A DNA stretch of 64,000 nt from Jacaranda mimosifolia (Eukaryota; Streptophyta; Magnoliopsida; Lamiales; Bignoniaceae), in contig CM032121.1 of assembly GCA_018894105.1 (NCBI GenBank), positions 3,457,007 to 3,521,006 on the forward strand, given 5' to 3'. Numbering within the stretch: the first letter of the stretch is position 1; each line of letters starts with the position of its first letter. The position numbers were made by a program, and so were the translations under genes. This document shows positions 47,433 to 58,700 of this stretch, one piece after another. The notes under the pieces are model-generated. The model was not told the DNA's origin and ran no database searches. It saw nothing but the letters and a program-made list of their open reading frames with translations.

Positions 47433-49959
47433 TTAATTGGAGCTGACCGTTTCTTCGATCCTAGGGGCGGGGGCAAGCACAGGTGCATCGGATGGAGCAG
47501 AAGTTGGCTGAGGCTCGGGCGGCGCCATTGAGATAGGGACGGCAGCGGTCACAGGCCGAGAGAGGCCAGCTGCAGCTTATAGGAATAGCTGCTCGGTAGC
47601 CAGGAAGTAAGAGGCCACATCGACTTTTCCCTCCAATATGTTGTAAGCCAGGTTGCCAGTGAACTCGAACTCCCGGGCCACTGCCTTCAGCTTTTCATCA
47701 AGTTCAGCCCACTTTTTCTCTTCGGGCGACAGCTCGACTCTCGGACCTACCTCCGCGGCGGCTTCCCCAGCATCGATACTCTTATCGACGTACGGACGCA
47801 GCTACTCATCAAGAGTGTAGCTCATTTTGGAGCGTTCCTCAGGCTGGAGAGCATGGCCCAAGAACTGCATTTGCTGAATCGCCTTCTCGAAGGCGTCCTG
47901 CGCGTCATCCAGAGCCAGCGTAGCGCTTGCATCCTAAAAAGCTGGGCTAATCATGAACTGTTGAATGGCCTCCTGACGTACCTCTGGTAATATCCGGGTG
48001 AACTCAGCCTTGGCCTCAACCAAACGCTCACTTTGGCCAGCAGCTTGACCAGACTTATAAGCAACTTGCATGTCTAGTTGCAATTTTTCTAGCTTCGCGT
48101 CCATTTTGGTCCTCTCTGTAACAGCAAGGAGGACCTGCTCATCTTTCTCCTCCATCTCCCGGGCATGCTGGCTAACTTGCTTCTCCAGCTCCTCGAGTTG
48201 CAATTGGGAAGACTCCAGCTGAGCCTTCAAAGTTTCAGCATCACCGCCAGCATCCAACTGCTCTCGATCAGCAAGGGCCAGCTCGGAGCGGCGGTAGAAA
48301 TTGTAGCCCAGTTGCCCAACTTGAGACATAAAGGTCACCACTGTCAAATCAACAAAATTATAAACATGCAAAGACGCAGAAAATGAAATCTTACCATGAT
48401 CGTATGATAGGCGAATTCACATAGGGCAGCAGCCTGGCTCATGCCCATTATTTTCTTTTGGTCAGGCAGGAACTAACAAGCTATTAGCACCTTCAAAGCT
48501 TTGACCCCGGCTGGCCCCGATGCAAGCATGCTCAAGGAGTCGTTTACAGCGAGGCTCAGGTCCGACCCAAATCGGGGAGACGGGAACTTCCGCAAGTTAA
48601 ATAACGCATCGGCTCCTCGATCTCCAAAGAGATCGTTCCCTGTTGGCATCCCCGAACCTACGACTTTTCCTTTGCTTTTTCCCCGAGGCAATCTTCTTGC
48701 TCGGAAGACTACTTTGTTCGCCCATCGGTCTTTTTCCTCGACCAGCAGGGACCCCAATTGAGGTGGCTGCTGCTCGACCTGACAAGGGTTTAGCGAGGGG
48801 GTAGGAGCTGCCTCCAATCAACACGGCTCGTCAGCTGTTGAGGACTCTCGGCGAGAAGCAACTCCCTGTTTGCACTGTTTGTTCTTTTTTGCTCGGGCCA
48901 GCACCTCGACTCTTGATCTATTCATGATCTCTTCTCTATCTGCGCACGCCAAATTCAACAGAAGTTAAAATCAAAAGAATTACGCAAATCATCAAAGATA
49001 GGCAAATAGTAAAGCACAAAGCACACCCCATCTACCTATCTCATAATCAGCAGGAAAATCTATTGGGGCCGATGACAACCCGACCAACATTAACTGCCTC
49101 TCCTCGATGAAGATGGAGGCCTCAACGGGTCCAAACTCGAAAAGATCCCACACGAATATATTCGGCCAGGTCGGAGTCATGTTCCGGGGCATCTCGACAT
49201 GCCCCCTCCACCAACCCCAAGGAATATCCAACCCCCCTTCTCTCAAACAAAAAGGTAGCATTTTTTCCACTCCTGACCATACGAAGTAGAGGGGGCTACC
49301 AAAAATCTCCAACGAGGTCGAGTAGTGAGGTAATAGAACCCTGATTCGTCGGCACTGCCAGACTTACGAGACATGGGAAGATGAAACAGATTGGAGAAAT
49401 TGTCAAAGTTGGCTGGTTGGTTGAACAAGCGCATTAAAACTATGAAACTACAGAGAGTAGAAAAACAGTTGGGCAGAAGTTGGGTTATGCAAACTTGAAG
49501 ACTTCTAAGTAGATCCACTAGGCTGTCACTTAGTGGGAACCTAAGCCCACACCTAAAGGCGTCCTCGAACACAATTATACAGCCCAAAGGTGGACGATGC
49601 ATTCGACCAGGTGGCCCAGGGGTTAAAAGTTGGAATTTATGAGGAATATGATACAGCTCCCTGAGACGTCTCAACTCCCTAGGGTTCATTGTAGATACTA
49701 TCTCGCTGTAATGACTGGGGGTATATAATTGACCTCGCGATGGGGGTACTGGGCTAGGCCCAACCTTCTCCCTACCGCGACCGCTGCTCGAGCTACTAGA
49801 ACTAGAACCGTCATGCGGTGACCCCTCAGACGCTGCAGAGGGGTGCCCACGCCGGTTAGATGGGGTAGCCTCACTATCCCCCCCCCTGACTACCCTCAAA
49901 GCTATATAATCCCAACATGATGTTTTAAGAGAAAAATAGATGATAAGAAGTAAAAGCAA
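47433..49959 (-). pseudogene. Gypsy ORF1 (putative gypsy-type 'transposase' family plus coiled coil)
   Basis: Minus-strand multi-exon-like frame. The N-terminus has SSSSSS-rich sequence, then LYTPSHYSEIV, ELYHIP, GCIIVFEDAFRCGLRFPL, LMRLFNQPANFDNF and GWWRGHVEMP, features of the plant family often annotated as putative gypsy-type transposon protein (PF04195-like, from memory). After one or two apparent introns (one GTAAG donor at about 48391, acceptor at about 48350) comes a heptad-rich coiled coil (ESSQLQLEELEKQVS, TERTKMDAKLEKLQ), and the frame ends in a TAA at 47435-47433. Internal stops (for example near 47803 and 47580) and a frameshift near 49250 disable it. Confidence 0.72.
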
Positions 49960-49987
49960 TGGAACACTTACTGGAAATGGAAGTTAG

Positions 49988-51097
49988 ATGCAGGAAATCG
50001 GGGGAATGAACGCAAAGGTTTGATTCAAAAACCTTGGGCACCCAAGAGTTTTTCTATAGGCTCTCGCGTAGTTTCTAAAGCAGTAAAAGTAAAAATGGCC
50101 AAAATTACAGTAAATATTTATAGGGGAAGGGGCGCAATAAACCAAACGTCTGCCATAATGGTTGTAACCACCACACCGTCCTACATGCACCATGATGTAA
50201 CCGCTCAATAAATGCATCGAACCTTGGTCAATTATTCAAAAGCCCTGGTCGACTTTTCAAGAACCCTAGTCGACTGGCAGCAGAACCATTTTTTGCTACT
50301 TCCCAATGCTTCTCATCGGTACCCTGTTCAACCTTGCAAAGTAGGGGGACTCATGATATAGGGTGACCCAAATGCTTGGGCCCAAACCAGTAGGGCCCAG
50401 CGAGAGACGGCGGCCCAACCGAGACTTAGGGTCCATACGTCTCATCGATTTCACTCGACCAGACTCGGGGCCCATACGTCTCGTCACTGCACCCGACCGG
50501 ATTTGCATAGACCCAACCATCTTCCCTCAACCTGCAAGAGTATTCGAACTCAGTCGACCCTCGACCAGGGCAAGGCTGAGGTCAAGACCAGTACAGTACT
50601 CTGTCACTGCATTTAATGCACTAGCAGGCGCCACGCCTCCGCACTAATAGTGCATGTCGTTCCCCTCACCGTCTTACACAGCAGGCGCCGCTACAGTGTA
50701 CTATCTTGTCATTGAAACTTGGAAGAGCAGCTGGCTAAAAATATTCAAATATGGGAAATGACTAAATGCCCCAGGCCCAAGGCCAGTGGCCCTGGGAGAT
50801 ACCTAAGGGCTTTCCAGACTTTTCCTATCGAAGAGAGGATATATATACCCTCAACCCTGTTCTTCAGAGGTGCGCACTCATATACATAAAAAGCCCATAA
50901 CCCTCTGTTCGATTATTGAGGTCGAACATTACTGACTTGATTGTTGGAGGGCCTGAGCCGAGGGCCACTCAGCTAGCCTAACGTTTATTGTGACTGCAGG
51001 ATTCTTTTCTTACAAAATCAGGAACGCGATCCATCCGGGTCCAGTTTTACCAATCGTTCTAGCTAGGATCTTATCCCAACGAAGCGAACCCTCATCA
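49988..51097 (-). repeat. Right LTR of the Gypsy composite (minus orientation)
   Basis: Inverted copy of 42242-43330. It starts (reading the minus strand) at 51097 with TGATGAGGG and contains a TATA box (CTATAAATA) at about 50118-50126, pointing left toward ORF1. The inner border is approximate. Confidence 0.7.
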
Positions 51098-51261
51098 ATT
51101 ATATATTTTTATAAAATTAAATATAATTATTACGTCATTATGACGCCATACCGATTGAACCACCGGTCTAACCAGTAACCAGTAAGATCACCGATTCTTT
51201 GTCCGGTCCAATTTTAAAAACATTGGCATTAATCAGTGACAATATGCAAAACTATTTCTGT
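51098..51261. other. Short spacer between the Gypsy composite and block B
   Basis: A 164-base stretch with words such as CCGGTCTAACCAGTAACC and CCGGTCCAATTTTAAAAACA, typical of decayed plant DNA-transposon ends. No gene. Confidence 0.5.
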
Positions 51262-51428
51262 GATATCTCGTGCAATAAGTAGGTGAAACAGAAAATCTGC
51301 CCATAGAAATTAGTCGGAGAATATAGCTGCTCAAAAGTTGGAAAATAACCACTACTAGGATAAGTATTATCTTATGGACCACAAAAAGTATTCATATTGA
51401 GAGATTACAGTAGTAGTCGGTAGTCTTA

Positions 51429-51816
51429 GAGGGTGATTAACTAAATTTATTTTAAACATCTTATAAGTTCCTACATCTTATAAGATGTTTTAAAGCTTAT
51501 AAGATATTACATCTTATTTTTAAAATAAGTTATTGAAGCGTTTGAATAAAATAATATTTTTGAACTTATAAGATGTTAATAATGACAATTTTATAATTAA
51601 AATAGTTAAAAATGAAGGAGCTTGTTAAGATCTCAAAAATAAGTTGGATTCTCCTTACTTTTTTTAAAAGAGTTTATAAGCTCCTAACATCTTATTTTAG
51701 AATCTTATAAGCTTTTTTTTTTTTAACAAAATTACCAAATCTTTTTTATCAACTTATAAGCTCTTAAACATCTTATAAGATGTTTTGGGGAACTTATAAG
51801 GTCACCCAAACACCTC
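51429..51816. mobile_element. MITE copy 1 (Tourist/PIF-Harbinger-like)
   Basis: 388 bp with inverted ends GAGGGTG... / ...CCCAAACACCTC, full of ACATCTTATAAG words, flanked by TTA at 51426-51428 and 51817-51819. The matching position in block A (about 11311) has no insert and reads straight across, confirming the borders and the 3-bp duplication. Confidence 0.85.
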
Positions 51817-52071
51817 TTACTCTGCATATGACAAGTTAAAAAAAAAAAAAAAAGGAACAACAACACAAAAAATTTCAGTGCTAAGTCGTAAGAGCTGTCA
51901 TAACCCATGTCATGCAACAGGATGATTTTATAGACACTATTTCAATTCATAACAAACAGAATCACATTTCAACACCTGTTGAACCTAAATATACTCCCAT
52001 GTGAAATTGACTTGGTTTTGAACCTTGACAAAAAAGATGTGAGAGGAGAAAGAAACAAGAACAAATTTAAC

Positions 52072-52612
52072 CTGATGAGTCAAAATTAACTTCGTTCGCT
52101 GAACTATACTCGCGCTCTCATAACCTTAAAGTGTGAAAAAGATAAAAAAAAATTAAATTCACTAGAAACATGGCTTCCAAATTAAAGTCTTGGATATCAC
52201 AAACTAAATTATTAAAATATTGACAATAGATAAGAAAAACAATCTAATAACATGGCATAAAACAAGAAATGTTGATGGGAGTACTGAGCACTTTTTCACT
52301 ACCATGTATCTTAATTAGCAAAGATCAAGGAAAAGAAATGCACAAAAATACAATGCTCCATATGACTGCTAAAGTCCAACAGACCAGAAGAAGATGAAGC
52401 CTCTCCCTTCTTTTTGACATCAGCAACAACATTTTCTTCTTCTTCTCCTTCCTCGTCTACTTCTTCTTCTTCGACTTCTGTTTCATCTGTGGCCTCAGCC
52501 TCCACTTCAGAGTCCGATGAAGACGAAGAGGATTCAGACGGGGCATCCTGATCGCCATGCTCAAGCCTGTAGAACCGCCTTTTTATCATTTTTACCACCT
52601 CACTACTCTCAC
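52072..52612 (-). pseudogene. Duplicated fragment of the zinc-finger gene (exons 3 and 4)
   Basis: 52612-52385 matches exon 3 of the gene at 9320-12698: the basic patch MIKRRFYRLEHGD, Ser run and acidic region, 15 bases shorter but in frame. 52124-52072 matches exon 4 but has a 2-base insertion, so the frame is broken. Exons 1-2 and the promoter are missing (replaced by unrelated sequence beyond about 53140), and exons 5-8 lie beyond the block edge at 51262. It is a promoterless partial copy made by the duplication and probably not expressed. Confidence 0.85.
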
Positions 52613-52651
52613 CTGTGGAAACAAAGAAAGGAAATAAGCACTAAACATTTA

Positions 52652-53038
52652 GAGGGTGTTTGGCTAAGCTTATTTTAAACATCTTATAAGTCCTTACATC
52701 TTATAAGATGTTTTTGAAACTTATAAGATGTTAGATCTTATTTTTAAAATAGGTTGTTGAAGTGTTTGCATAAAATAAGATTTTGGAGCTTATAAGATGT
52801 TAATAATGGCAATTATGTAATTAAAATAGTTAAAAATGAAGGAGCTTGTTAAAATCTTAAAAATAAATTAGGGTCTCCTTACTTTTTTTAAAAGAGCTTA
52901 TAAGCTCCTAACATCTTATTTTAGAATCTTATAAGCTCTTTTGTAAAAAAATTTACCAAATACTTTTTATCAACTTATAAGCTCTTAAACATTTTATAAG
53001 ATGTTTTGAAGAGCTTATAAGCTCACCCAAACACCCTC
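52652..53038. mobile_element. MITE copy 2 (same family as 51429)
   Basis: 387 bp with ends GAGGGTGTTTGG / CCAAACACCCTC, closely similar to copy 1 and in the same orientation, flanked by TTA (left) and TAA (right). Block A at about 12166-12168 has the empty site with a single TAA. Confidence 0.85.
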
Positions 53039-53139
53039 TAAAGCTCGCTTTACACCAAAACAAATGCTAACCAAACAAGTAGCATCTATATTCTGGGTAG
53101 TAAAAGTTTTATCTTTTTGGTCAGTTATTAGTATTCCAA

Positions 53140-53640
53140 CTAGGCCTGCAAATGGATAGGATAACACCCTACTCAGATCCAAAATGTCAATATTCATACT
53201 GTACTTATACCCATACTTATTAAAGATAATGTAATGAGTATGGATAGGGTCTATACTCATAAATTACCCATGTACACATATTCAAAAAATTGACAATACA
53301 GACAAAAGGATTAAATCATAAACTTAAGCATTAATAAATAAAAAAATTTAATACAAGAAATTCAAGGATAATTTCATTCAAAAATAAGATAAAAGTTGAT
53401 AGTTAGGCTTTTTTGAAATAAAAAGTTTGTGGAACATATATTTTTTTATATTTTTTAGATATAAAAATTCATTTGAAACAGTTTCTAGTAATTAATTAAC
53501 ATACGTCAAATAAAAGATAAAAAGACTATAGTTTAATAAAATAATAAAACAATGTAAAGTTTTTATATTTTTTTCTTTTTTTGTATTGAACCCGTCCGAA
53601 TCCATAACCAACCCAACCCACCCATTTATCACTACTAGAA
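53140..53640. other. Block-B-specific repeat replacing the zinc-finger promoter
   Basis: At about 53140 the match to block A stops, and it resumes at about 53640 (A 13010). The 0.5 kb between holds GCAAATGGATAGG and CCCAACCCACCCATTTATCA-like words of a common decayed plant repeat. No gene. Confidence 0.6.
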
Positions 53641-54454
53641 TCCAACATCAAAATAGTGAAATTATTAGTACACCCCTTTATTTTGGTGAAATAACAAATG
53701 TGGCACCCAAATTTATAAACTAAATTTACATGGGTTTCAACCATCCAACTTGTAACTCACATCAATTCATGAGGAAATTATACTATACTTGTGGATGAAA
53801 TTTTATTTATTTCATTATTTCCGCTCTGCAAATTTTGTCGTGTAATTTTTTTTTTATATTATTATTTTTTGATAATTTTCAGATTCATATTCAATAATAA
53901 AAGATTTGTTACTAGCATGGTGGAATCAATTATATAGTCACACTTTGCAGATGAGAAGTTTTTTTATGTTCAATTTTGTACGTATTATTAGTGTTGGATA
54001 TTATTTTGGGATGAATGTTTTTTACTATAAATAAACTAAATACTGTAGTTTCAAAAAAAAAAAAAAGATACTGTAAAAACTATTTAAGGTTTTAGTCCTC
54101 TAGAATACATCTAACTCTTTCCACACATTATAATGAACTAAACATTATAAAAGCATTTTAAGATTTTATTTCTCCAAAAACATCACGATCTTCCCGCACA
54201 AGATCCTACATTATGATCTTATAAATAATTATATTTTTATACATATATCTTTATATATGTATATTTTAATTATTACATTGATAAAAAAATATTTCCATTT
54301 TTAATAATTATTGCAATATAAATGTAGCAAGTTCAATGATTGATTGAATATAATATTATATAATAATATAAAAACTTCACATAACATCACTAACCAATTA
54401 AAATCTTAAATAATATGATATTTCCTATGGAAAATACTATCTCAAAAAATAACA
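53641..54454. other. AT-rich upstream DNA of NLR-B, part of block B
   Basis: Matches A 13010-14100, but with only one copy of the 258-bp repeat. No gene. A poly-A run is at about 54053. Confidence 0.6.
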
Positions 54455-55425
54455 TGGTTCCCCTCGTCATCTGTCTCTGGGGGTCTAAGGTCTGGGGCCT
54501 TGAAATCCATAACAGGCTTAAGCTTTTCCTTTGGAAAGTTTTATTTGATCTTATTCCTACTAGAGAAAGATTAAGTCGTGTCATGAGCATCACAGATCCA
54601 TCCTGTCCTTTCTACCAGGTTGCAGCTGAAACCCCCCATCACTTGTTCACCGGTTGCCAATTTTTAGAAAAGGTTTGGCTCATCACTAAATGGAACTTTT
54701 GAGTCCGATGTCTTGGCGAACAATGGTTTCTTGATTTCACTTGATCATGATAACAGACCTCCTGATCCAATTCGGGTTGCTATGTGGCCATCCATCATGG
54801 CTAAAGAGCACTGGGCAAGTCAACTAAAGAACTCCATCTCCGTTCAAACCCTTTTGAATGGAAATGCCCTCCGGTTGGCTGGCTCAAAGTTAATGTTGAT
54901 GCCACGGCATTCTCTGTTGAGGGAAGAACTGCCACGGCATTCTCTGTTCGTAACCACAATGGCTCCTTCTTGTATATATTCTCTCATCTTGCCCAATCTG
55001 CTGACGCTGCTGCTGCTGCTGAATCTCTTGCTGTCCTGCTTGCTTTTGAAGCTCTTGATCGTGCCAAAGTGGATAAATTGATTTTTGAAAGTGATTCCCT
55101 GCTGGATGTGACTTGGATTGAGAATGCATCTTCTGCGGTAAGCTGGTCTGCAAAGGCTTTAGTGGAGAAGGCTCATTGTTTTTGGAGTAAGTGGCCAAGG
55201 TGGAGACAAAGAAATTCCTAGAGTTGCTAATCAGGCTGCCCATGCAATTGCCAAATGGGGTCGTGAGTCCTGTTGGAACGATCCTATTGCTTTTTATGAT
55301 TTTCCTACTGAGGCCTTTTGTGATCAGGGTCCCCTTTTTGGTTGTACTCATTTGCTGTTTCTTTACTGAATTCACTTCTAATATCAAAAATATTGAATTC
55401 ACTTTTAATATAAAAAAAAAAAAAA
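54455..55425 (+). mobile_element. 5'-truncated LINE, 3' end with poly-A
   Basis: About 1 kb absent from block A. It reads as the zf-RVT region (LKLFLWKVLFDLIPTRERL, PHHLFTGCQFLEKVW) followed by a non-LTR RNase H domain (LKVNVDATAFS, ESLAVLLAFEALDRA, LIFESDSLLDVTW; later NQAAHAIAKWG). It ends in AT-rich sequence plus 15 A residues at about 55411-55425. Several stops and frameshifts are present. A small internal duplication (GCCACGGCATTCTCTGTT, twice near 54900-54950) disrupts the RNase H start. The 5' truncation and poly-A tail are the usual LINE signature. No clear target duplicate was found. Confidence 0.85.
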
Positions 55426-55736
55426 ACGCTACCAAATATATTTTTACTTCAATGCAAATTCAAACATAGCAGCCATTACTGAACGGAAGTATGGTTTGAA
55501 GTGATTCACAAGAAGCTAAGACTTTTCGTTGTCGTTTGATCCCTTCTTAACCAATGAACTCTCATTCAATGCCGTGTGGAGCCCTATGAATAGAAAAGGT
55601 CATCCGAAGAGAAGACTTTGCCATTGACTTCGTTTTGCAGTATTATCTTACTTTTGCAACTATCGAATTTCATCTCTTCCCACAATTTGTTGCCAAAGTT
55701 TCCAGCCAAATTGTTTGAGCCTGTGATTCCCAAAAT

Positions 55737-58700
55737 ATGGCCAATTTACTTGTTTCTGCACTTGTTTCAACACTTGTGGGGAACCTGAACTCTGCTGCAC
55801 TGCAGCAGATCGGACTTGCGTGGGGCTTGAAGGACGAGCTCAACAGACTTGAAAGTATACTTAGTACGGTTCAGCTTGTGCTCCAAGATGCTGAACAGAA
55901 GCAGAGGAAGAGCGAGCCAGTCCAGGACTGGCTAAGAAAGCTCAAGAATGTGGCTTATGATGCTGAAAATATATTGGATGAGATCACGATTGCGGGTTTC
56001 AAACAAAGGGCGTATTCCCAAAAAGGTACGTGTAGCCGACTAAATTCCTATTTCTCTCGGCAAAATCCATTACTATTCCGTTTCAAAATTGCGCATAAAG
56101 TGAAAATTGTAAGGGAAAGATTAGATGCCATAGCGGAGGGGAGACTTAAGTTCCACTTGACTGAGAATGTTATGGAGAGCGGAGCTGGTCACGCAGTAGA
56201 GAGCAGACTGACTAGTTCACAGGTGAATGAACTAGAAACTTATGGAAGAAATGAGGAAAAAGAAATGATAATTGAGAAGTTGATTGGAGGTACTCGTGAT
56301 CATGATCTGTCTGTATATGCAATTTGGGGCATGGGCGGACTTGGGAAGACCACACTGGCTCAACTGGTTTATAATGATGAAAGGATACAAAGGCATTTCG
56401 AATTGCAAATTTGGGTGTGTGTCTCTGATGATTTTAGCATACAGAGGTTGGTGAAAGAAATTATAGAATCCATAGAAAAGTGTGGATGCAATATTTCTGC
56501 GCTGGATCCGCTGCTGCATTATCTTCAAGAAAAGCTGAGGGGGAAAAGATTTTTATTGGTTTTGGATGATGTGTGGAATGAGAATGATAGGCTGTGGGAT
56601 CGACTGAAAGAGGTATTAAGATGTGGATCAGAAGGCAGTGTGCTAATGGTAACAACCCGGATTGAGAAAGTTGCTCTTATGATGGCTACGATTCCCATCC
56701 ACCACCTTGGGTATTTGTCTGAAGCTGATTGTTGGTCTTTATTCAGGCAAAGAGCATTTAAAACTGTAGGGGAGGTGGGGAACTTCATAGCCATTGGTAA
56801 GGCGTTAGTGGAGAAATGTGGTGGGGTACCTTTGGCTGTCAAGACAATAGGGAGCCTGATGCAATTTAAAAGCAGTGAAAGAGAATGGTTAGCAATTAAA
56901 GCAAGTGAAATATGGAATCTATCTGATGACAAAGATGATATTTTACCTGCTTTGAGGCTAAGTTATGACAATTTACTGCCCCAGATAAGGCAATGTTTTG
57001 CCTATTGTTGTATATTTCCCAAGGATTATGTGATGAAGGAGAATCAGCTGATTGAGCTATGGATGGCAAATGGGTTTATTCCTTCTGAAGGCCAAACAGA
57101 CTTGCCCCTCACTGGCCATTTGATCTTCAAAGAATTGGTTTGGAGATCATTTTTCCAAGATGTCAATAAAAATGAAATGACATGTAAAATGCACGATTTG
57201 GTTCACGATTTAGCAAAATCTGTTATGGGACATGAAATCTGTATCGTGGAGCATGGCAAGGATCTGAAAATTCCTAAAATGCTTCGACACTTGTCTCTAG
57301 ACGTGGCATCATATTATGGGATTCCGCAGGAAAAGGATAAGCTCAAACTGCCATTAATTGCTTCAAACACATTGCACTCACTTATTGCATATAAGTACGT
57401 GCTTCCATTTGTTCAGGAAGATCTTTCTTCCTTCCTCTCAAAGCAGCACTATCTGAGAGTGTTGCAATTGAAAAACCTTAGCATTGAGGGTATGCCTGGC
57501 ATAGAGAAATTGCCAAATTTAGTTTGCAAATTAGAACATCTTAGGTACCTAGCAATGCCATGCTATTATTGTAAAAGGTTACCTGAATCCCTCACTTGTC
57601 TCTATTTACTTCAGACATTGAAGCTTAGGAACAGTGAAACACTTCTTGAGTTGCCTAAAAGTTTGAAGCGTATGAAAAATCTCTGGTTTCTGGACATTGA
57701 AGATCATAATTCACTTCTTTGTACGCCACCTGCTCTGCGAGAATTAACTTGCCTGCAAAGGCTAAGCATTTTCATTGTGGGTCAAGACTCAGATACCCAA
57801 ATAGACCAGCTGAAGGAATTAAACCTTGGAGGAAAATTGAGCATACGGGGACTTGATAACGTGAGAAATTTCGAGGATGCCAAAAGTGCCAACTTGATTA
57901 GGAAAAAGAATATGACTTCTTTGAGTTTATCTTGGACGCGAGGCACCAAAAACAACTCTGCAGAACATTTTGAAGATGTCCTGGAGGGTCTCCAACCTTA
58001 CCAGAATCTTGAAAAGATCTATATTAGGTCATATCAGGGCTCAAGGTTCCCAAATTGGATCTCAAGTTTAGCTTTTAAAAGTCTAACTGAAATATGTCTA
58101 GAGTTCTGTCATAGATGTGAACGCCTTCCACCACTTGGGAAACTGTCCTCTCTTAAAGTTCTAAAGCTCTATCAAATGGATTCTATTAAGCATTTGGATG
58201 CTGGATGGCATGGAATTGGAGAAACTTCATTTCCTGCACTGACTGATCTCACTATAGAAGGAATGCCTAATTTTGAGGAGTGGACCATACCTGATTCTGT
58301 AGAGAGTTTTCCTTGCCTAAAATGTGTAAAGATAAGAAGCTGCCCAAGGCTGAATGGATTGCCGTCTCTACCTGCTCTCAGAGATTTGGAGATAAGGGAC
58401 AGCAGTGTGGCGTTGCTTAGATCCATAATGTTTCTTACTTCACTTTCATCAATTTGCCTATTTGACTTTGCTGAATTGGATGTTTTTCCAGGGGGCCTAT
58501 TGCAAAATCACCAGGCCCTTCAGGAACTGACAATATGTGGATTTCCCAATATCAGGACTCTATCAGACATGCTGGACAATAAATCTGCTCTGAGAACCTT
58601 GTCTCTTGCACGTTGCTCTGGTGTTGAATCTCTACCCGAGGGACTCAAGCATCTCAGTTGTCTGGAATATTTGAACATAGACGAATATGATAATCTTACA

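Larger units (their letters stand above)
42242..51097. mobile_element. Tat-type Gypsy composite with inward-facing LTRs
   Basis: The two ends are inverted copies: 42242 to about 43790 (plus) matches 51097 to about 49530 (minus). Each end has an LTR beginning TGATGAGGG and then the start of the same first ORF. Between them are a plus-strand pol (43790-46727), a 67-bp tandem array (46799-47140) and a minus-strand ORF1 (49959-47433). No 3' LTR in the normal orientation is present. The 5 bases flanking the outer ends (CCAAA and ATTAT) do not match, so this is not one clean insertion. It looks like two truncated elements joined head to head, or an inversion. Confidence 0.8.

Noticed and set aside
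48165..48386. Plus-strand ORF rich in leucine (LANLLLQLLELQLGRLQ)
   Set aside because: It is the complement of the coiled-coil coding region of the minus-strand ORF1.
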